This document shows positions 61,938 to 64,000 of a stretch of 64,000 nucleotides of DNA, in pieces. The notes below the pieces were generated by a model that saw only the letters and a program-made list of their open reading frames with translations, was not told the origin of the DNA and ran no database searches. Source of the DNA: CAG-791 sp963655255 (GTDB taxonomy: Bacteria > Bacillota > Clostridia > Lachnospirales > Lachnospiraceae); NCBI GenBank assembly GCA_963655255.1, contig CAVKEB010000003.1, forward strand, positions 62,001-126,000. Reading direction: 5' to 3'. The translations under genes were made by a program, and so were the position numbers. Position 1 is the first letter of the stretch; each line of letters begins with the position of its first letter.

Positions 61938-63023
61938 ATGAAAACAAAAGACACGAAAAATACAGGGATCCGGCCCCGCGTTCATAACTTTCTTCATTCC
62001 AGATATTTTCCGCAGCTCCTTCTGGCCTTCCTCGCTCTCATCACGGTGAGCACGCTGATTCTGTTCGAGCTGCAGGTCCGCGCGCTGCTGCCCTCGGAAT
62101 CTTCCGGTCTCTCCTATCGCCGCCACTACGCGCTGGTCGGAGACCGCACCAGTTCATTTTTAAACTCCGTCTATGAATCCGCCAGTGCCCGCGCCGCCGA
62201 AAGCGGCGATTACGTGGAATTCACCGGAAAGGAGCTGGACGTCGATTACTCCACGCTGGAGCTGATGAATATCGCCATTGCCGCCAGGACCGACGGCATT
62301 ATTCTGGACGCGGACGACAGCGCCGCAATGTCCGATGCCATCCGTGAAGCCAATGACGCCGGTATCCCTGTCATCTGCATCGGAACCGACAGCTACGGCT
62401 CCGCGAGAAAGAGCTATGTCGGCATCTCCTACTACACGCTCGGACAGGAGTACGGCAAATTCATCACCAGCCATCTGGTCACCGACAACGTCATGCAGGT
62501 GCTCGTCATCGCCAGTCCCGAGGAGCATGTCACCGGCCAGAACCTCGTGTTCAACGGACTTCGGGACTACATCGCAAACCAGCATCGCACCAGCCGCTTC
62601 CAGATTACCTCGCAGATTCTCGGAGACAGCGGTATGTTCTCCACCACGGAGGCCGTCACGGATCTGTTCACCAGCACCTCCCCGGAAAAGCTTCCGGACA
62701 TTCTGGTCTGCCTCGACGAGACCTCTACCACCAGTGCCTGTCAGGCCATTGTAGACTCCAACCACGTTGGCGACGTACAGATCCTCGGCTATTCTCTCAA
62801 CGACACCATCATCAATGCGCTCCAGAAGGGTATCATTCCCGCCACGCTTTCCATCTCCACGCAGGAGATCGGAACGAAAGCCGTGGATGATCTGAACGAA
62901 TATCTGGATTCGGATTTTCTCTCCGAATACTCCTCCATTGACATCACCACCATCACCGCCGCCAATCTGGACTCCTATCTGGAGAGTGCGGCGGATCCGC
63001 GCGGGGAGGGCAGTCCGTCATGA
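61938..63023 (+). CDS. Membrane-tethered periplasmic sugar-binding (sensor) protein
   Basis: A 361-residue protein with an N-terminal anchor (YFPQLLLAFLALITVSTLIL, no lipobox Cys) and a periplasmic type-1 binding domain (ISYYTLGQEYGKFITSHLVT, SNHVGDVQILGYSLNDTIIN). It resembles the sugar-binding partner of YesM-like kinases in Bacillota. Its stop overlaps the kinase start (ATGA), so they are translated together. Likely role: sense a sugar outside the cell and relay to the kinase, controlling the adjacent transporter genes (inference). Confidence 0.85.
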   Translation: MKTKDTKNTGIRPRVHNFLHSRYFPQLLLAFLALITVSTLILFELQVRALLPSESSGLSYRRHYALVGDRTSSFLNSVYESASARAAESGDYVEFTGKELDVDYSTLELMNIAIAARTDGIILDADDSAAMSDAIREANDAGIPVICIGTDSYGSARKSYVGISYYTLGQEYGKFITSHLVTDNVMQVLVIASPEEHVTGQNLVFNGLRDYIANQHRTSRFQITSQILGDSGMFSTTEAVTDLFTSTSPEKLPDILVCLDETSTTSACQAIVDSNHVGDVQILGYSLNDTIINALQKGIIPATLSISTQEIGTKAVDDLNEYLDSDFLSEYSSIDITTITAANLDSYLESAADPRGEGSPS

Positions 63024-64000
63024 AGCACCGGTTCTCTTTCTCCTCTGCCGTCCAATTCCTCCGAAGGCTCCGCTCCACGCTGAAAGGGAAGCTGATTCTC
63101 ACCTTTGCGGCAACCTCAGCGATTATTTTCCTGGTCAATATTTTCCTGTTCTTCAACATCAACCATGCGCTGGACCGGATGATTGACCGCATCTTCTATA
63201 CCAGTGTGCAGATCAGCTCCCTCTCCGAATCGCTGGATTCCGTGCAGGGATGCATGACCGATTACCTGTCCACCAAGAGCACGGATTCTCTCGGACAGTT
63301 CTATGAACAGGAGACACAGTACAGTGAACTGCTGGATGACCTGGACCTCTATGACAGCAGCAGTGAAGTTCAGATTGTTTTTGCCGACATCCGGAACCTC
63401 TCCGAAAGCTATCTGTCCGCCTGTGAGGATACGCTGGCAGCCAAGCGCGGCCGGAACATCCAGCGCTACCGGGAGAATTACGACCGCTCCACGAAGATCT
63501 ACGGCTACCTGCAGTCCTACATTTATTCCCTGAACAACATGCTGCTGCGGACCAGTTCCTCCAGCTACGACCTCCTGCGGACCATGCTGCACACGCTGGA
63601 GCTCGTCTCCATGGCGGTTCTCGTGGTCATCACCATCGTGAATCTGTTCATCACGTTCACCTTCACGCAGCAGGCCACTGCGCCCATGAAGGCGCTGGTT
63701 GCCGAGGCCGGTGAAATCGGAAAGGGAAACTTCGACGTTCCCGCCCTTGAGGTTCATTCCGATGACGAACTGGGCGTGGTGAGTTCTGCCTTCAATGAAA
63801 TGGTGGTCTCCATCCGCAGCTATATCACGAGACTCCGGGAATCCATGGAGGCGGCCAACCGAATGAAGGAGCGAGAGCTTCTGATGAACACGCATCTGAA
63901 GGAAGCGGAGCTCAAATACCTGCAGGCCCAGATCAATCCGCATTTTCTGTTCAATACCCTGAACGCCGGGGCGCAGCTCTCCATGATGGAGGGCGCGGAA
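63020..64000 (+). CDS. Sensor histidine kinase (YesM/LytS-type), 3' end outside window
   Basis: Partial, 327 residues seen. TM1 (KLILTFAATSAIIFLVNIFL, 22-42), a helical extracellular region (50-190), TM2 (LVSMAVLVVITIVNLFITFT, about 200), a HAMP domain (APMKALVAEAGEIGKGNFDV), then the phosphoacceptor box of this kinase class, YLQAQINPHFLFNTLNAG (His around 313). The ATPase part lies beyond the edge. It is coupled to the preceding sugar-binding protein. A response regulator of the YesN/AraC kind would be expected next. Confidence 0.93.
   Translation, partial: MKHRFSFSSAVQFLRRLRSTLKGKLILTFAATSAIIFLVNIFLFFNINHALDRMIDRIFYTSVQISSLSESLDSVQGCMTDYLSTKSTDSLGQFYEQETQYSELLDDLDLYDSSSEVQIVFADIRNLSESYLSACEDTLAAKRGRNIQRYRENYDRSTKIYGYLQSYIYSLNNMLLRTSSSSYDLLRTMLHTLELVSMAVLVVITIVNLFITFTFTQQATAPMKALVAEAGEIGKGNFDVPALEVHSDDELGVVSSAFNEMVVSIRSYITRLRESMEAANRMKERELLMNTHLKEAELKYLQAQINPHFLFNTLNAGAQLSMMEGAE

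Noticed and set aside
1..64000. tRNA, rRNA or classic riboswitches
   Set aside because: The intergenic regions were read for cloverleaf, rRNA and common riboswitch features and none was convincing. The structured repeats do not match any riboswitch I know.

Overview
The window looks like chromosomal DNA of a Bacillota bacterium, probably a Clostridia/Lachnospiraceae-type gut anaerobe. Evidence for this is moderately high GC in the housekeeping genes, strong AGGAGG-like Shine-Dalgarno sites, MurT/GatD peptidoglycan amidation, a CmpB-family membrane protein, many MATE exporters, CUT1/CUT2 sugar transporters without a local CUT1 ATPase, and YesM/LytS-type sensing. I cannot assign a species. No rRNA, tRNA, CRISPR array or intact prophage was seen.

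Layout. 1-6.7 kb (minus): an MBOAT O-acyltransferase cut by the window edge, a polysaccharide flippase, gatD-murT, an acyltransferase-3/DUF1624-type membrane protein and a MATE exporter. 7.0-10 kb (plus): tRNA t6A dehydratase tcdA and a large L,D-transpeptidase. 10-17.5 kb (minus): PHP phosphoesterase, TVP38 protein, CmpB protein, ddl, murF and an ABC-F ATPase. 17.6-25.8 kb (minus): a glycan operon running from solute-binding protein through two permeases, a GH2 beta-mannosidase and a GH127 enzyme to a clear terminator, with a divergent AraC regulator at 26.2 kb. 27-36 kb: a MATE exporter, a second GH2 enzyme paired with an AGCS symporter, and a hybrid histidine kinase with two periplasmic solute-binding domains.

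35.9-50 kb (minus) is an accessory defence island. In transcription order it holds fic, hsdM, an alpha/beta hydrolase, a HipA-like kinase, hsdS2, a DUF3990/DUF3791-like gene pair, a tyrosine recombinase, a broken rhuM, hsdS1 and hsdR, with scraps of other genes (DUF4143 ATPase, XRE regulator, AlbA_2 protein). The middle (about 40.4-45.4 kb) is visibly AT-richer than its surroundings. It carries recombination scars: a recombinase/hsdS-tail chimera, a duplicated recombinase 3' end, and the same leader mini-ORF before each hsdS. 50.4-56 kb holds another MATE exporter, an IS200/IS605 5' remnant, a DUF3298-type lipoprotein and a GH13 glucosidase. 56-64 kb is a CUT2 monosaccharide transporter (chvE-mmsA-mmsB type), a second sugar-binding lipoprotein, and a divergent membrane-tethered sugar-binding protein coupled to a YesM-like sensor kinase that runs off the window.

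The most unusual signal is a family of modular structured repeats at seven loci (about 13.28, 17.73, 23.35, 32.89, 48.88, 50.32 and 61.81 kb). Each is built around a GGCAAAA...TTTTGCC stem followed by CCTC-AG[T/C]-G[A/G]GG. In five of them the final GAGG/GGGG is the Shine-Dalgarno of an unrelated downstream gene. The CCTC that could mask this Shine-Dalgarno shares its first two bases with the end of the long stem, so the two pairings compete. Paired-base changes between copies support folding as RNA. This could be a mobile or repeat-derived translational control element.
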